Shown here: one piece after another, positions 16,859 through 25,592 of the stretch
Layout: each line of letters begins with the position of its first letter
Numbering within the stretch: the first letter of the stretch is position 1
DNA from: Planococcus maitriensis
GTDB lineage: Bacteria; Bacillota; Bacilli; Bacillales_A; Planococcaceae
Length of the DNA stretch: 64,000 bases
Direction of reading: 5' to 3'
NCBI RefSeq assembly: GCF_003289925.1
Contig: NZ_QLZQ01000001.1
Location: forward strand, 992,001 to 1,056,000
The notes under the pieces: model-generated
Database searches by the model: none
Seen by the model: only the letters and a program-made list of their open reading frames with translations
Told to the model about the DNA's origin: nothing
Program-made: the position numbers and the translations under genes

Positions 16859-17641
16859 ATGGACAAAGTTATAGACATCGAAGAACGCATACCAACGCTC
16901 CGGGAGCGGCGCAGGAGAAGGTCGAACCGCAAGTTTGCGGCTTTACTGACCGTTTTCATTTCCTTGCTGTTCATTCTTTTATACAGCCAATCCACTTATA
17001 GCGAGATTCGCGACATCAAGGTGACAGGCGCTGAATTGTTTGATGGCGAGAGCTATAAGCAAGCAAGCACCTTATCGGTCGGGGAGTCGATGTGGTCATT
17101 CAACAGCGATGAGATCGAAAAGGAAATCGAATCGCTCGAATGGGTCGAATCGGCAACTGTCGAAAAGAAATGGCTGACCTCTGTCGAAATTGAAATTGAG
17201 GAATTCGTCGAGATGGGGTATTTGGACCAAGGCAACAGCTATCAGGTAGTCCTGTCGAATGGCGTAGTGCTCAACCAGCCGATCAGCGTCGTGGAAGGCC
17301 CGATCTTTTCGAATTTCGAAGATGAAGCGAAACGGGAAGCGCTGATCGAGGAATTGGTCAAAACCGACCCGGAAGTCCAGAATCTCATCTCACAAGTTAT
17401 TCTGGATACGGAACAGGAACGTGCGGATTACATCACGATTTACATGAATGACGGAAATGAAATCAAGGCAATTTTATCGACGTTGGCAGAGAAGATTAAT
17501 TATTATCCGTCTGTCACCGCCCAACTGGAAGACCGTAAAGGTATTATCGATATGGAAGTGGGAATCTATTTCCGTTCCTATAACGATGTGTTCGGATTGG
17601 CGGAAGCGGGTGAGGAACTTGAAAATGCCGAAGAACAATGA
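16859..17641 (+). CDS. divIB: Cell division protein DivIB (FtsQ)
   Basis: 260 residues. A short basic cytoplasmic tail (LRERRRRRSNRK) leads to a membrane helix at about 27-44, a POTRA-type FtsQ domain starting IRDIKVTGAELF (about 50), and the beta domain. It partners FtsL and DivIC outside the membrane and regulates septal synthesis. Its 3' end overlaps ylxW by 17 bp. Confidence 0.93.
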   Translation: MDKVIDIEERIPTLRERRRRRSNRKFAALLTVFISLLFILLYSQSTYSEIRDIKVTGAELFDGESYKQASTLSVGESMWSFNSDEIEKEIESLEWVESATVEKKWLTSVEIEIEEFVEMGYLDQGNSYQVVLSNGVVLNQPISVVEGPIFSNFEDEAKREALIEELVKTDPEVQNLISQVILDTEQERADYITIYMNDGNEIKAILSTLAEKINYYPSVTAQLEDRKGIIDMEVGIYFRSYNDVFGLAEAGEELENAEEQ

Positions 17642-18356
17642 ACGGAAAAGCATCAGCAAGTCGATCATCTTCTCACTGGTCTTCCTGGTGCTCGGTTTCA
17701 TCATGGCCTATTCCTACAGTTTGTCGAACCAGCGGGAAGCGGAAAGCGATTTTACGGGAGCCAGCTTTTTCGAGCAGAAAGAACAATACCGCAAAGAACT
17801 GATCGAACAGCAGGAGCGCAATAAAGAATTGCGGGATGAGCTGGGGGATAAGCAAAAAGCCGTTCAGGAATTCGAGCGGTCCGTGGTGGATGGCGAGGAA
17901 AACTATACGGAATACGCCCGGGAGGCAGAAGAATTGAGACGCTTCCTCGGGCTTGTTCCAGTTGAAGGGCAAGGCTTGAAAGTGACTCTCGAGGACGGCG
18001 ATTACACAGCTGACCATGTGAATCCTAATGATTACATTGTCCATGAAAGCCATGTATTCCAAGTGATCAATGAACTCTATATTTCCGGGGCGGAGGCAGT
18101 TGCCGTTAATGGGCAGCGGATCCACGGCAATTCCCATATTGTCTGTACGGGCCCTGTCATTACAGTTGACGGAATTCAGCACCCAGCGCCTTTTACCATT
18201 GAAGCGATCGGCGACCCTGAAGTCTTGGCTGCCTCCATGCAATTATCAGGGGGCGTCCAGGACCAGCTCGTCAACGATAACATCATTGTAACGCTCGATT
18301 CAGGGCAAGCCATCCGCATGCCGGCACTTTTGTCGGAGTTGGATACAGGGGGATGA
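17625..18356 (+). CDS. ylxW: DUF881 family protein YlxW
   Basis: 243 residues. One N-terminal membrane helix (about 12-30), a coiled coil (about 45-85), then a globular DUF881 domain containing LGLVPVEGQGLKVTLEDGDY and HNSHIVCTGPVITVDG-like segments outside the cell. Function is unknown; it is conserved next to ylxX and sbp in the division cluster of Bacillales. The start at 17625 lies inside divIB and is chosen because the membrane helix follows directly. It is adjacent to a second DUF881 gene. Confidence 0.85.
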   Translation: MPKNNERKSISKSIIFSLVFLVLGFIMAYSYSLSNQREAESDFTGASFFEQKEQYRKELIEQQERNKELRDELGDKQKAVQEFERSVVDGEENYTEYAREAEELRRFLGLVPVEGQGLKVTLEDGDYTADHVNPNDYIVHESHVFQVINELYISGAEAVAVNGQRIHGNSHIVCTGPVITVDGIQHPAPFTIEAIGDPEVLAASMQLSGGVQDQLVNDNIIVTLDSGQAIRMPALLSELDTGG

Positions 18357-19075
18357 CGATGAAAAAACGCATTACCGGCCGTTTTACGGTCATTCTTTTT
18401 GTCATCGGTTTTATGAGTGCGACACAATACAATACAGTGAACACGGATAATACCCGGGATTCCCGGGATACGTGGGAAATCCGCCAGCAATTATCCCGTG
18501 AAAAGCAACTTCATTCGGAATTGCTGTCGGAAATCAGTTTGCTGGATGATACACTTGGCAAGTATAGCGACAAAGCGACCAAAGAGCCGGAAGCCATCTT
18601 GAAGGAAACGGTCGAAGACCTGCGGATCGGCGCGGGCCTTACGCAAATCACCGGCCCAGGAATAGAACTTGAGATCAGCCCATCGCTTGAAGCGATTGCG
18701 CTCGGAACCGAAATAACGGAAATTCCGCCGGATTTATTGATCCGCTTGGTAAATGAAATCAACCGTTTTGACGGGATCGAATTAGCGATTGCCGGAGAGC
18801 GTGTCATCAACACGACGGCCATACGCGATATCAATGGCTACACAACGGTGAACACGGAGCCTATCTCAACACCCCCGTTCACGATTGGCATTACAGCAGA
18901 GAGCATGGAGGAAGCGCGGAAACTTTCCAGTTATTTGACGGCATCCGCGATCCATGATGATTTTTACATAGACGATTTGACGATAGCTATTTCTGAGCCG
19001 CAGGAAGACCTGGCGCTGCCGGCTTTTGATGAAGAGATCAGCATGGAATATCTTGAAGCCGGAGAGGGGGAGTAG
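18353..19075 (+). CDS. ylxX: DUF881 family protein YlxX
   Basis: A 240-residue second DUF881 protein with an N-terminal membrane helix (about 9-22), a short coiled coil, and the DUF881 domain (GAGLTQITGPGIELEIS near 91-107). It overlaps ylxW by 4 bp (ATGA). It differs enough from YlxW to be an old paralogue rather than a recent duplication. Molecular function is unknown. Confidence 0.85.
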   Translation: MTMKKRITGRFTVILFVIGFMSATQYNTVNTDNTRDSRDTWEIRQQLSREKQLHSELLSEISLLDDTLGKYSDKATKEPEAILKETVEDLRIGAGLTQITGPGIELEISPSLEAIALGTEITEIPPDLLIRLVNEINRFDGIELAIAGERVINTTAIRDINGYTTVNTEPISTPPFTIGITAESMEEARKLSSYLTASAIHDDFYIDDLTIAISEPQEDLALPAFDEEISMEYLEAGEGE

Positions 19076-19077
19076 GC

Positions 19078-19440
19078 ATGTGGATTTCGATTCTTGGATT
19101 GCTGTTGGGCATTTCGCTCGGTTTGCTGACGGATATCCAAATACCGCCTGAATACGCCAGTTATTTATCGATAGCGGTACTGGCTTCCTTGGATACACTC
19201 TTCGGGGGCATACGGGCCCATTTGCAGCAGGTATACGACGATAAAGTTTTCGTGTCGGGCTTTTTCTTCAATATCGTGCTCGCCGCAGGCCTTGCTTTTC
19301 TCGGTGTCCATTTAGGTGTAGATTTATACTTGGCGGCCATTTTCGCATTCGGTGTCCGGTTATTCCAGAACATTGCAGTGATCCGCCGCATTTTATTGGC
19401 CAGATGGGCTGAAAAAAAGAAGCTTGGTGAGGCAAATTGA
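19078..19440 (+). CDS. sbp: Small basic protein Sbp (DUF1290)
   Basis: A 120-residue membrane protein with about four hydrophobic segments and the conserved segment LASLDTLFGGIRAHLQ (about 38-53). It is placed between ylxX and ftsA, as in Bacillus. Function is unknown. It ends the first part of the cluster; a likely promoter for ftsA follows. Confidence 0.88.
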   Translation: MWISILGLLLGISLGLLTDIQIPPEYASYLSIAVLASLDTLFGGIRAHLQQVYDDKVFVSGFFFNIVLAAGLAFLGVHLGVDLYLAAIFAFGVRLFQNIAVIRRILLARWAEKKKLGEAN

Positions 19441-19479
19441 CGAATTGCAGGAAAATTTTCTAAGTTTCGCTATTTTACT

Positions 19480-19508
19480 TAGACAAGGTGTGTATTTTAC
19501 AATAGAAT
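19480..19508 (+). promoter_or_regulatory. Probable promoter of ftsA-ftsZ
   Basis: TAGACA (19480-19485), a 17-bp spacer, TAGAAT (19503-19508), 37 bp before the ftsA start. Bacillus ftsAZ also has its own promoters here. Confidence 0.55.
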
Positions 19509-19544
19509 GTAATGTAGAGAAGTTTTATAAGGAGGTGCCACGAG

Positions 19545-20834
19545 TTGAGTCAATCAGAATTATATGTAAGTTTGGATATCGGGTCTTCCTCCGTCAAAGT
19601 ATTGATCGGGGAAATGACCAATAAATCGTTGCACGTCATCGGCGTTGGCAACGTCAAATCTAATGGAATCAAAAAAGGTGCGATTGTTGATATAGATGCA
19701 ACTGTCCAGTCCATTAAAAAAGCCGTCGACCAGGCAGAGAGAATGATCGGCAAAGAAATCCATGAAGTGGTGCTGGGCATTCCGGCAAACCAAGTGGCGT
19801 TGCAGCCGGTGAAAGGGATCGTTGCAGTAAACAGCGAGAACCGTGAAATCACGGATGAAGATCTGGAACGCGTACTGGAAGCGGCACAAGTGATGTCGAT
19901 CCCACCGGAACGTGAACTGGTCAACATCATTCCAGAAGAATATGTCGTCGACCATCTGGGCGAGATCAAAGACCCGAGAGGCATGATCGGCATCCGGCTT
20001 GAAATGGATGGTACAATGGTGACGACTTCGAAAACGGTCTTGCACAATGTCTTGCGCTGTGTCGAACGCGCGGGCCTTGAAATCCGCGAGATATATGTCC
20101 AGCCGCTAGTAGCCGGAAGCTATGCGTTGACGGAAGATGAAAAAAATCACGGAACGGCCTGTATCGATATCGGCGGCGGATCGACTTCCATCGCAGTATT
20201 CCGCGACGGCCATCTGCGTGCGGCGTCCGTCATCCCAGTCGGAGGCGACCATGTGACGAAGGATCTGTCGATCGTCTTGAAAACCCCGACAGAGCAGGCT
20301 GAAAAAATCAAACTCGAGCACGGCCATGCGTTCTTCGACGATGCTTCTGAAGAAGAAGTGTTCGAAGTGCCGGTGATCGGTTCGGATTCGAGAGAACAAT
20401 ACAGCCAAAAATACATATCTGAAATAATCGGAGTTCGCATGGAAGAACTTTTCGAATTGATTTTGGATGAGTTATATCGCCTCGGCATCGACGAGTTGCC
20501 TGGCGGTGTCGTATTGACGGGCGGAATGGCAAAAATGGACGGCCTCCCTGAATTGGCAAGAAGCATCCTCCAAACGCGGGTGCGCCTGTTCACGCCTGAA
20601 TTCATTGGAGTTCGCGAACCGCAGTACACAACAGCGGTCGGCTTGATCCAATACGCTTATGCAGAAGATTTGTTCTACGGGAATGTCGGCCATGGTTCAG
20701 CGGCTGCACATTCGCAAAAGCCCGAATATGTAGAGCAACAGCCGAAAAAGCAAAAGCAGCCAAAGCAGCCGAAACAGGAAAATGAAGGCGTCGTAAGTAA
20801 AGCCAAAAAAATGTTTGACCGTTTTTTTGAATAA
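19545..20834 (+). CDS. ftsA: Cell division protein FtsA
   Basis: A 429-residue actin-fold ATPase: phosphate loops SLDIGSSSVKVLIGE (about 8-22) and CIDIGGGSTSIAVF (about 206-219), and adenosine loop GVVLTGGMAKMDGLPELA. The tail is rich in Lys, Gln and Pro (KKQKQPKQPKQ) and ends in an amphipathic membrane-targeting helix (KAKKMFDRFFE). It anchors FtsZ to the membrane. The start is TTG, supported by AAGGAGGTG about 8 bp upstream. Confidence 0.96.
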   Translation: MSQSELYVSLDIGSSSVKVLIGEMTNKSLHVIGVGNVKSNGIKKGAIVDIDATVQSIKKAVDQAERMIGKEIHEVVLGIPANQVALQPVKGIVAVNSENREITDEDLERVLEAAQVMSIPPERELVNIIPEEYVVDHLGEIKDPRGMIGIRLEMDGTMVTTSKTVLHNVLRCVERAGLEIREIYVQPLVAGSYALTEDEKNHGTACIDIGGGSTSIAVFRDGHLRAASVIPVGGDHVTKDLSIVLKTPTEQAEKIKLEHGHAFFDDASEEEVFEVPVIGSDSREQYSQKYISEIIGVRMEELFELILDELYRLGIDELPGGVVLTGGMAKMDGLPELARSILQTRVRLFTPEFIGVREPQYTTAVGLIQYAYAEDLFYGNVGHGSAAAHSQKPEYVEQQPKKQKQPKQPKQENEGVVSKAKKMFDRFFE

Positions 20835-20892
20835 AATCATCATTGTGTCCGGCTTATGTTCAAAAGCTGAGCAATCTTAGGAGGAAAATAGA

Positions 20893-22083
20893 ATGTTGGA
20901 ATTTGATACAAATATCGATGCATTAGCCGTAATTAAAGTCATTGGTGTCGGTGGCGGCGGTAATAACGCGGTCAACCGGATGATCGAACATGGGGTACAA
21001 GGCGTGGAATTCATCGCGGTCAACACGGACGCACAAGCTTTGAACCTTTCGAAAGCGGAAACACGCCTGCAAATCGGCGGGAAATTGACGCGCGGCCTCG
21101 GTGCCGGCGCTAACCCGGATGTCGGGAAAAAAGCGGCAGAAGAAAGCAAGGAACAGATCGAAGAAGCTTTGCGCGGAGCCGATATGGTATTCGTAACTGC
21201 CGGTATGGGCGGAGGCACCGGTACAGGTGCTGCACCTGTCATCGCAGGAATCGCCAAAGAACTTGGCGCATTGACAGTGGGCGTCGTCACCCGCCCGTTC
21301 ACATTCGAAGGGCGCAAGCGTTCGACCCAAGCGATCGGCGGAATCGCAACGATGAAAGAATCGGTCGATACACTGATCGTCATCCCGAACGACCGTCTAC
21401 TCGAAATCGTCGACAAAAACACGCCGATGCTTGAAGCATTCCGTGAAGCGGATAATGTCCTTCGCCAAGGTGTACAAGGCATCTCGGATTTGATCGCAGT
21501 GCCTGGTCTTATCAACCTTGACTTTGCCGATGTGAAAACGATCATGTCGAACAAAGGTTCAGCACTTATGGGCATCGGAGTCTCTTCAGGAGAAAACCGC
21601 GCCGCAGAAGCCGCGAAAAAAGCGGTATCCAGCCCGTTGCTTGAAGTATCTGTCGATGGGGCGAAAGGCGTCTTGATGAACATTACAGGCGGATCGAACT
21701 TGAGCTTGTATGAAGTACAGGAAGCAGCCGATATCGTCGCTTCCGCTTCCGATGAAGAAGTGAACATGATCTTCGGTTCCGTCATCAACGATAACTTGAA
21801 AGACGAAATCGTTGTAACGGTCATCGCTACCGGCTTCAACGAGGAATTGTTGAACCCGGCTGGACGCGCACCTCGCGGGTCTGGATTGAACGCAAACCGC
21901 ATCCAATCGATCCAACAGCAAAACCCGGCTCCTTCCATCCGTGAAGCACGCCGCGAAGAACAGTCACAGCGCCGCGAAGAGCAAACTCCTTACTACAACC
22001 AGGAGCCTCAGCGCCAGGATAAGCAAAGTGAAGATGCACTCGATATCCCGACATTCCTGCGCAATAGACAAAAACGCCGTTAA
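20893..22083 (+). CDS. ftsZ: Cell division GTPase FtsZ
   Basis: 396 residues. The tubulin signature GGGTGTG is at 106-112, the N-terminal GTP segment is [16 protein letters not shown], and the T7 region [11 protein letters not shown] is intact. The C-terminal linker is Arg/Gln/Glu-rich and ends with the partner-binding peptide [13 protein letters not shown] used by FtsA and SepF. A strong terminator follows 4 bp after the stop. Confidence 0.98.
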   Translation: MLEFDTNIDALAVIKVIGVGGGGNNAVNRMIEHGVQGVEFIAVNTDAQALNLSKAETRLQIGGKLTRGLGAGANPDVGKKAAEESKEQIEEALRGADMVFVTAGMGGGTGTGAAPVIAGIAKELGALTVGVVTRPFTFEGRKRSTQAIGGIATMKESVDTLIVIPNDRLLEIVDKNTPMLEAFREADNVLRQGVQGISDLIAVPGLINLDFADVKTIMSNKGSALMGIGVSSGENRAAEAAKKAVSSPLLEVSVDGAKGVLMNITGGSNLSLYEVQEAADIVASASDEEVNMIFGSVINDNLKDEIVVTVIATGFNEELLNPAGRAPRGSGLNANRIQSIQQQNPAPSIREARREEQSQRREEQTPYYNQEPQRQDKQSEDALDIPTFLRNRQKRR

Positions 22084-22087
22084 TAGG

Positions 22088-22120
22088 AAAACAGCTGCCG
22101 AATTGGCAGCTGTTTTTGTT
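22088..22120 (+). terminator. Terminator of the division cluster
   Basis: AAAACAGCTGCC (22088-22099) pairs with GGCAGCTGTTTT (22105-22116), followed by further T. Confidence 0.93.
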
Positions 22121-22209
22121 TTGGAAGCTGAAAGAAGCACTTTCAAAGCCAGCTGCCACGGTTCCTTCATAATTTCGTTGGAAAATGGGCAGCTTTATGG
22201 TTTTAATGC

Positions 22210-22247
22210 AAGGCTGAATTGATAAATCAGCCTTGGCTTGGTACAAT
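22210..22247 (+). promoter_or_regulatory. Promoter of ylmE-sepF-ylmG with a palindrome over the -35
   Basis: TTGATA (22219-22224), a 17-bp spacer, TACAAT (22242-22247), 32 bp before ylmE. An inverted repeat AAGGCTGA (22210-22217) / TCAGCCTT (22227-22234) flanks the -35 hexamer and could be an operator. Nothing else is seen in the 22121-22209 stretch. Confidence 0.55.
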
Positions 22248-22279
22248 AAAGTGAACGTCTATAGAAAAGTTGTGAGCAT

Positions 22280-22951
22280 ATGAAAGCGATTAAACCGGAA
22301 TTTGAAGAAATTGCCCATACATTAAATCAAATCAATAGCGGCATTGAAATCGTCGCAGTCACGAAACAAGTCGGAATCGACAGAACGCAGGAGGCCATCG
22401 ATGCGGGCATCCGCCATCTCGGCGAAAACCGCCCTGAAGGCCTCAAGCTGAAGCATGGAAAGGTCAAGGGTGATGTTTTTTGGCATTATATCGGGACGCT
22501 TCAGTCACGGAAAGTCAAAGAAGTGATCGGGCTCATCGATTATCTTCATTCACTGGACCGCTTGAGTTTGGCGAAAGAAATCCAGAAACGTGCCGATAAG
22601 CCTGTAAAGTGCTTTATCCAGGTCAATGTTTCCGGTGAGAAATCCAAAAGCGGATTTTCTCCAGAGGAAGTTCCCGCGTTCATCGAATCCTTGAAGGATT
22701 TCGATAAGGTGCACGTGGTCGGCTTGATGACAATGGCGCCGAATACAGAAGACGAAAAGCTATTGAGAGCAACATTCAAAGGATTGAAAGATTTGCAGCT
22801 GCAGATTGCTGCTGAAAAATGGGAGCACGCCCCTTGCACAGAACTGTCGATGGGCATGTCGAATGACTACCTGATTGCGGCTGAAGAAGGCGCGACATTC
22901 GTCCGCGTCGGGACCGCGTTGGTAGGGTCAGAAAGTGAGGCGGAAAGATGA
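22280..22951 (+). CDS. ylmE: YggS-family pyridoxal phosphate-binding protein (YlmE)
   Basis: 223 residues with the YggS barrel. The cofactor lysine is in EIVAVTKQVG (about residue 28), with HLGENRPEG, HYIGTLQSRK and the phosphate-binding LSMGMSNDY. The family keeps free pyridoxal phosphate and amino-acid pools in balance. It is coupled to sepF by an ATGA overlap. In Bacillus ylmD lies upstream; it is absent here. Confidence 0.93.
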   Translation: MKAIKPEFEEIAHTLNQINSGIEIVAVTKQVGIDRTQEAIDAGIRHLGENRPEGLKLKHGKVKGDVFWHYIGTLQSRKVKEVIGLIDYLHSLDRLSLAKEIQKRADKPVKCFIQVNVSGEKSKSGFSPEEVPAFIESLKDFDKVHVVGLMTMAPNTEDEKLLRATFKGLKDLQLQIAAEKWEHAPCTELSMGMSNDYLIAAEEGATFVRVGTALVGSESEAER

Positions 22952-23451
22952 GCATGAAAGACAAATTCAAGAATTTCTTTTATCTGGACGAGTACGAGGA
23001 AGAGCCCGTCCAGGAGGAACGCAAGCAGCGCCCTGTGCAGCGTTATGAGAAGCCTGCGCCGGCAGCTGCCGAACAGCCGCAGAAAAAAGTGGTTAAAGCA
23101 CCGAAGCCAGTGAAAGAACGCCGTGAGAATTTGGAGGAACCTACCGTGCAGAATATAGTCAATTTGCAGAATTCATCTGCTTCTTCATCGAAAGTCAGCT
23201 TGGCGGAACCGCGCGTCTATGCGGAAGCACAAGATATCGCAGAAAGCTTGAAAACAAAACAGGCCGTCGTGGTCAACTTGCAGCGCATCGAACGGGACCA
23301 AGGCCTTCGGATCATCGATTTCCTGAGCGGCACCGTCTATGCACTGGGAGGGGATATCCAGCGCATCGGGACCGATATCTTCCTTTGCGTGCCGGACACA
23401 GTCGAAGTGGATGGCGCCATCTCCGATTATTATCACGACGATCAACAATAG
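22948..23451 (+). CDS. sepF: Cell division protein SepF
   Basis: 167 residues. The N-terminal amphipathic helix SMKDKFKNFFYLDEYEEE binds membrane. A charged Pro/Lys-rich linker (about 20-75) leads to the C-terminal DUF552 core (VVVNLQRIERDQGLRIIDFL near 108-127; RIGTDIFLCVP). SepF forms rings that bundle FtsZ and acts as a second membrane anchor alongside FtsA. Confidence 0.95.
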   Translation: MSMKDKFKNFFYLDEYEEEPVQEERKQRPVQRYEKPAPAAAEQPQKKVVKAPKPVKERRENLEEPTVQNIVNLQNSSASSSKVSLAEPRVYAEAQDIAESLKTKQAVVVNLQRIERDQGLRIIDFLSGTVYALGGDIQRIGTDIFLCVPDTVEVDGAISDYYHDDQQ

Positions 23452-23469
23452 AAAGGTGCTTAAAATCGA

Positions 23470-23733
23470 ATGATTCTTCTTGTTAATCTATTGCTAGGAG
23501 CTATTAACATTTATTTCTACATCCTGATCATCAGCGTCTTCATGAGCTGGGTGCCGAGCATCAAGGAGTCCGCGTTCGGGCAAATGATCTCCCGGATCAC
23601 AGATCCATACCTGGATATTTTCCGCCGCTTCATCCCGCCGATCGGCATGATCGATATCTCGCCGATTGTGGCAATTTTCACTCTGAGCCTCGCAAGCCAA
23701 GGGATCATCACTTTGGCTCAGTACCTTCTCTGA
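23470..23733 (+). CDS. ylmG: YggT family membrane protein (YlmG)
   Basis: 87 residues with two membrane helices (about 3-27 and 62-85) and the YggT signature SWVPSIKESAFGQMISRITDPYLDIFRRFIPP between them, here described in part. The family sits beside sepF across Gram-positives and cyanobacteria; plant homologues affect nucleoid distribution. Function here is unknown. A terminator follows. Confidence 0.9.
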   Translation: MILLVNLLLGAINIYFYILIISVFMSWVPSIKESAFGQMISRITDPYLDIFRRFIPPIGMIDISPIVAIFTLSLASQGIITLAQYLL

Positions 23734-23747
23734 TAAGTAGCTGAATA

Positions 23748-23761
23748 ATATCAGCTGATAT
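23748..23761. repeat. Perfect 14-bp palindrome
   Basis: ATATCAGCTGATAT, in the gap between ylmG and its terminator. Role unknown. Confidence 0.6.
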
Positions 23762-23764
23762 AAG

Positions 23765-23796
23765 AAGACGGAGAATCCAATTCTCTGTCTTTTTTG
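23765..23796 (+). terminator. Terminator after ylmG
   Basis: AAGACGGAGAA pairs with TTCTCTGTCTT (one G-U pair) around TCCAA and runs into T residues. Confidence 0.87.
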
Positions 23797-23889
23797 TTTG
23801 GGGCGGACAGCGAAAGGGTTTTTCCGCTAAATGTAGAATGCTAGTTAAAGTTAAACAAACGAAGCAATCCGAGAATTGGAGGGAACAGC

Positions 23890-24675
23890 ATGGAAGAGAT
23901 ATTCCAGCATTTCCGTAAAGACGAACAACAGTTTATCGAGCAGGCATCGGACTGGCTGCAAGATGTAGAAGATATGTATGCGCCGAAGCTGACGGGTTTC
24001 CTGGACCCGCGCCAGCGCTTCATCGTCAAATCGCTGATCGGCGGCCGGGAAGTGCAAATGGCTGCTTCCGGCTTGTTCAGTCAGGCAGAGCGCCAGCGCG
24101 TCCTGTTGCACCCCGCCTATTACGTCCCGGAAGAAAATGATTTCCAAGTCACCATGTTCGAGCTGCGCTATCCGGTCAAATTCGTGTCATTGAAGCATCC
24201 CGACATTCTCGGCGCGCTCATGTCGCTTGGTTTGGAACGAGGGAAATTCGGGGACATCCGGATCGGCGAAGGCACCGTGCAGCTCGCTGTGATGACGGAA
24301 ATCGCCCCGTATTTGCGCGCCAACTTCACCAGTGCCGGCAAAGTGAAAGTCCAGCTCGAAGAAGTGACCGACCCCGCCGACTATCTGCCGGTCATCGAGG
24401 AGTGGGCGGAAGAGGCGCATACGGTCAGTTCGTTGCGGCTCGATACGGTCATGAGCTCGGTCTATAAAATTTCCCGGCAAAAAGCCGCCGCATTGATCGG
24501 CGGGGGAAAAGTGAAGGTCAATTGGACAGTACAGGAAAGTGTGTCGTTCGAATTGCACGAATCCGATTTGATTTCAGCGAGAGGGCTTGGCCGTGTGCAA
24601 ATCATTGCGATCGAAGGGCGGACGAAAAAGGACAAGATCCGCCTGCAGGTGGGCAAATTGGAATTGAAAAAATAA
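23890..24675 (+). CDS. ylmH: S4-domain RNA-binding protein YlmH
   Basis: 261 residues with a C-terminal S4 domain (about 182-240; RLDTVMSSVYKISRQKAAAL followed by GGKVKVNW). The N-terminal region is the YlmH-specific domain. YlmH binds stalled 50S subunits carrying peptidyl-tRNA in a ribosome quality-control route parallel to RqcH, whose gene is also in this window. It sits between ylmG and divIVA, as in Bacillus. Confidence 0.92.
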   Translation: MEEIFQHFRKDEQQFIEQASDWLQDVEDMYAPKLTGFLDPRQRFIVKSLIGGREVQMAASGLFSQAERQRVLLHPAYYVPEENDFQVTMFELRYPVKFVSLKHPDILGALMSLGLERGKFGDIRIGEGTVQLAVMTEIAPYLRANFTSAGKVKVQLEEVTDPADYLPVIEEWAEEAHTVSSLRLDTVMSSVYKISRQKAAALIGGGKVKVNWTVQESVSFELHESDLISARGLGRVQIIAIEGRTKKDKIRLQVGKLELKK

Positions 24676-24700
24676 ACACTGCCGAATGTGGTGAATATTA

Positions 24701-24729
24701 CTGAAATTTCTCGCCATGACAGGTATAAT
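24701..24729 (+). promoter_or_regulatory. Probable promoter of divIVA
   Basis: CTGAAA (24701-24706), a 17-bp spacer, TATAAT (24724-24729), 34 bp before the divIVA start. Confidence 0.65.
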
Positions 24730-24763
24730 GAGTGTAAACATGCAGAGAGTAAGGAGAGATACG

Positions 24764-25291
24764 ATGCCTTTATCACCATTAGATATACATAATAAAGAGT
24801 TCAGCCGCGCATTCCGCGGTTATCAGGAAGATGAGGTCAATGAATTCCTCGAACAGATCATGAAAGATTATGAAAAAGTCATTAAAGAACGGAATGAAAT
24901 GGAAGAGCGCATGAAATCCACGGATGAGCGCATGGGCCATTTCACCAATCTGGAAACGACTTTGCAGAAATCGATCTTCGTCGCGCAGGAAGCGTCAGAA
25001 GAAGTCCGCCGCAACGCCCAGAAAGAAGCGGATTTGATCGTCCAGGAAGCGGAGAAGAATGCAGACCGCATCGTCAATGAATCTTTGGCGAAAGCGCGCC
25101 GCATCGCGACCGAAATCGAAGAGTTGAAAAAGCAGTCGAAGATTTTCCGCAATCGTTTCAAGATGCTTGTGGAAGCGCAGCTTGATTTGATTGAAACGGA
25201 AGACTGGAACACATTGCTTGAATACGACTTGGACACGGAAAACCTTGACCAGATCGAGAAGAACGAAGCGGAAAGCGCGGCGAAGGAATAA
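24764..25291 (+). CDS. divIVA: Septum site/polar scaffold protein DivIVA
   Basis: 175 residues, nearly all coiled coil. The N-terminal membrane-binding domain is MPLSPLDIHNKEFSRAFRGY, with Phe17 and Arg18 that insert in curved membrane in the Bacillus protein. DEVNEFLEQIMKDYE follows. It marks poles and new septa. The start at 24764 gives the standard N-terminus after AAGGAGAG; the frame is open upstream to 24716 across the promoter. Confidence 0.96.
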   Translation: MPLSPLDIHNKEFSRAFRGYQEDEVNEFLEQIMKDYEKVIKERNEMEERMKSTDERMGHFTNLETTLQKSIFVAQEASEEVRRNAQKEADLIVQEAEKNADRIVNESLAKARRIATEIEELKKQSKIFRNRFKMLVEAQLDLIETEDWNTLLEYDLDTENLDQIEKNEAESAAKE

Positions 25292-25299
25292 GCCCGCTC

Positions 25300-25328
25300 T
25301 TGACTGAAGCCCATTCTGCTTCTATAAT
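25300..25328 (+). promoter_or_regulatory. Promoter of the ileS T-box transcript
   Basis: TTGACT (25300-25305), a 17-bp spacer, TATAAT (25323-25328); the transcript should begin near 25335. Confidence 0.87.
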
Positions 25329-25334
25329 TACGAC

Positions 25335-25570
25335 ATACTTACAAACGCATTGATGGAGACAGTACAAAACGGAAATCCGATCGAGCGAGCCGGGGGCGGT
25401 GGAAGCCTGGCGCGGGTCCGTCTTGGAAAATCACTCCTGAGCTGGACCGGTGAACGCAAGTAATCGGGCCCGTTCCCGCCACGTTACGGTGTAGAGTTGG
25501 CAGCACACAGCTGCAACAAGGGTGGTACCGCGAGCTTCTCGTCCCTTTCCAGGGATGGGGGCTTTTTATT
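25335..25570 (+). ncRNA. T-box leader (tRNA-Ile sensing) of ileS
   Basis: The universal T-box sequence AGGGTGGTACCGCG is present (25519-25532). Its UGGU bulge at 25523-25526 can pair with the ACCA end of uncharged tRNA with discriminator A. Stem I contains the probable specifier ATC, an isoleucine codon, at 25430-25432 within GGAAAATCACTCC. The terminator arm follows (GTCCCT 25541-25546 with AGGGAT 25551-25556, extended outward, then T run 25563-25567). Uncharged tRNA-Ile should favour the antiterminator and allow ileS transcription. Confidence 0.94.
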
Positions 25571-25592
25571 ATGCTTACAGGAGGAATGGAAA

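Noticed and set aside
17625-19075. Tandem repeat or recent duplication of ylxW and ylxX
   Set aside because: Both are DUF881 proteins but differ along their length; the pair is ancestral in Bacillales.
21941-22222. 93-codon frame running from ftsZ into the gap before ylmE
   Set aside because: It shares sequence with the ftsZ 3' end in another frame and crosses the terminator; no ribosome site or family.
25497-25592. N-terminal extension of IleS
   Set aside because: It overlaps the T-box sequence and terminator; a good ribosome site precedes the ATG at 25593.
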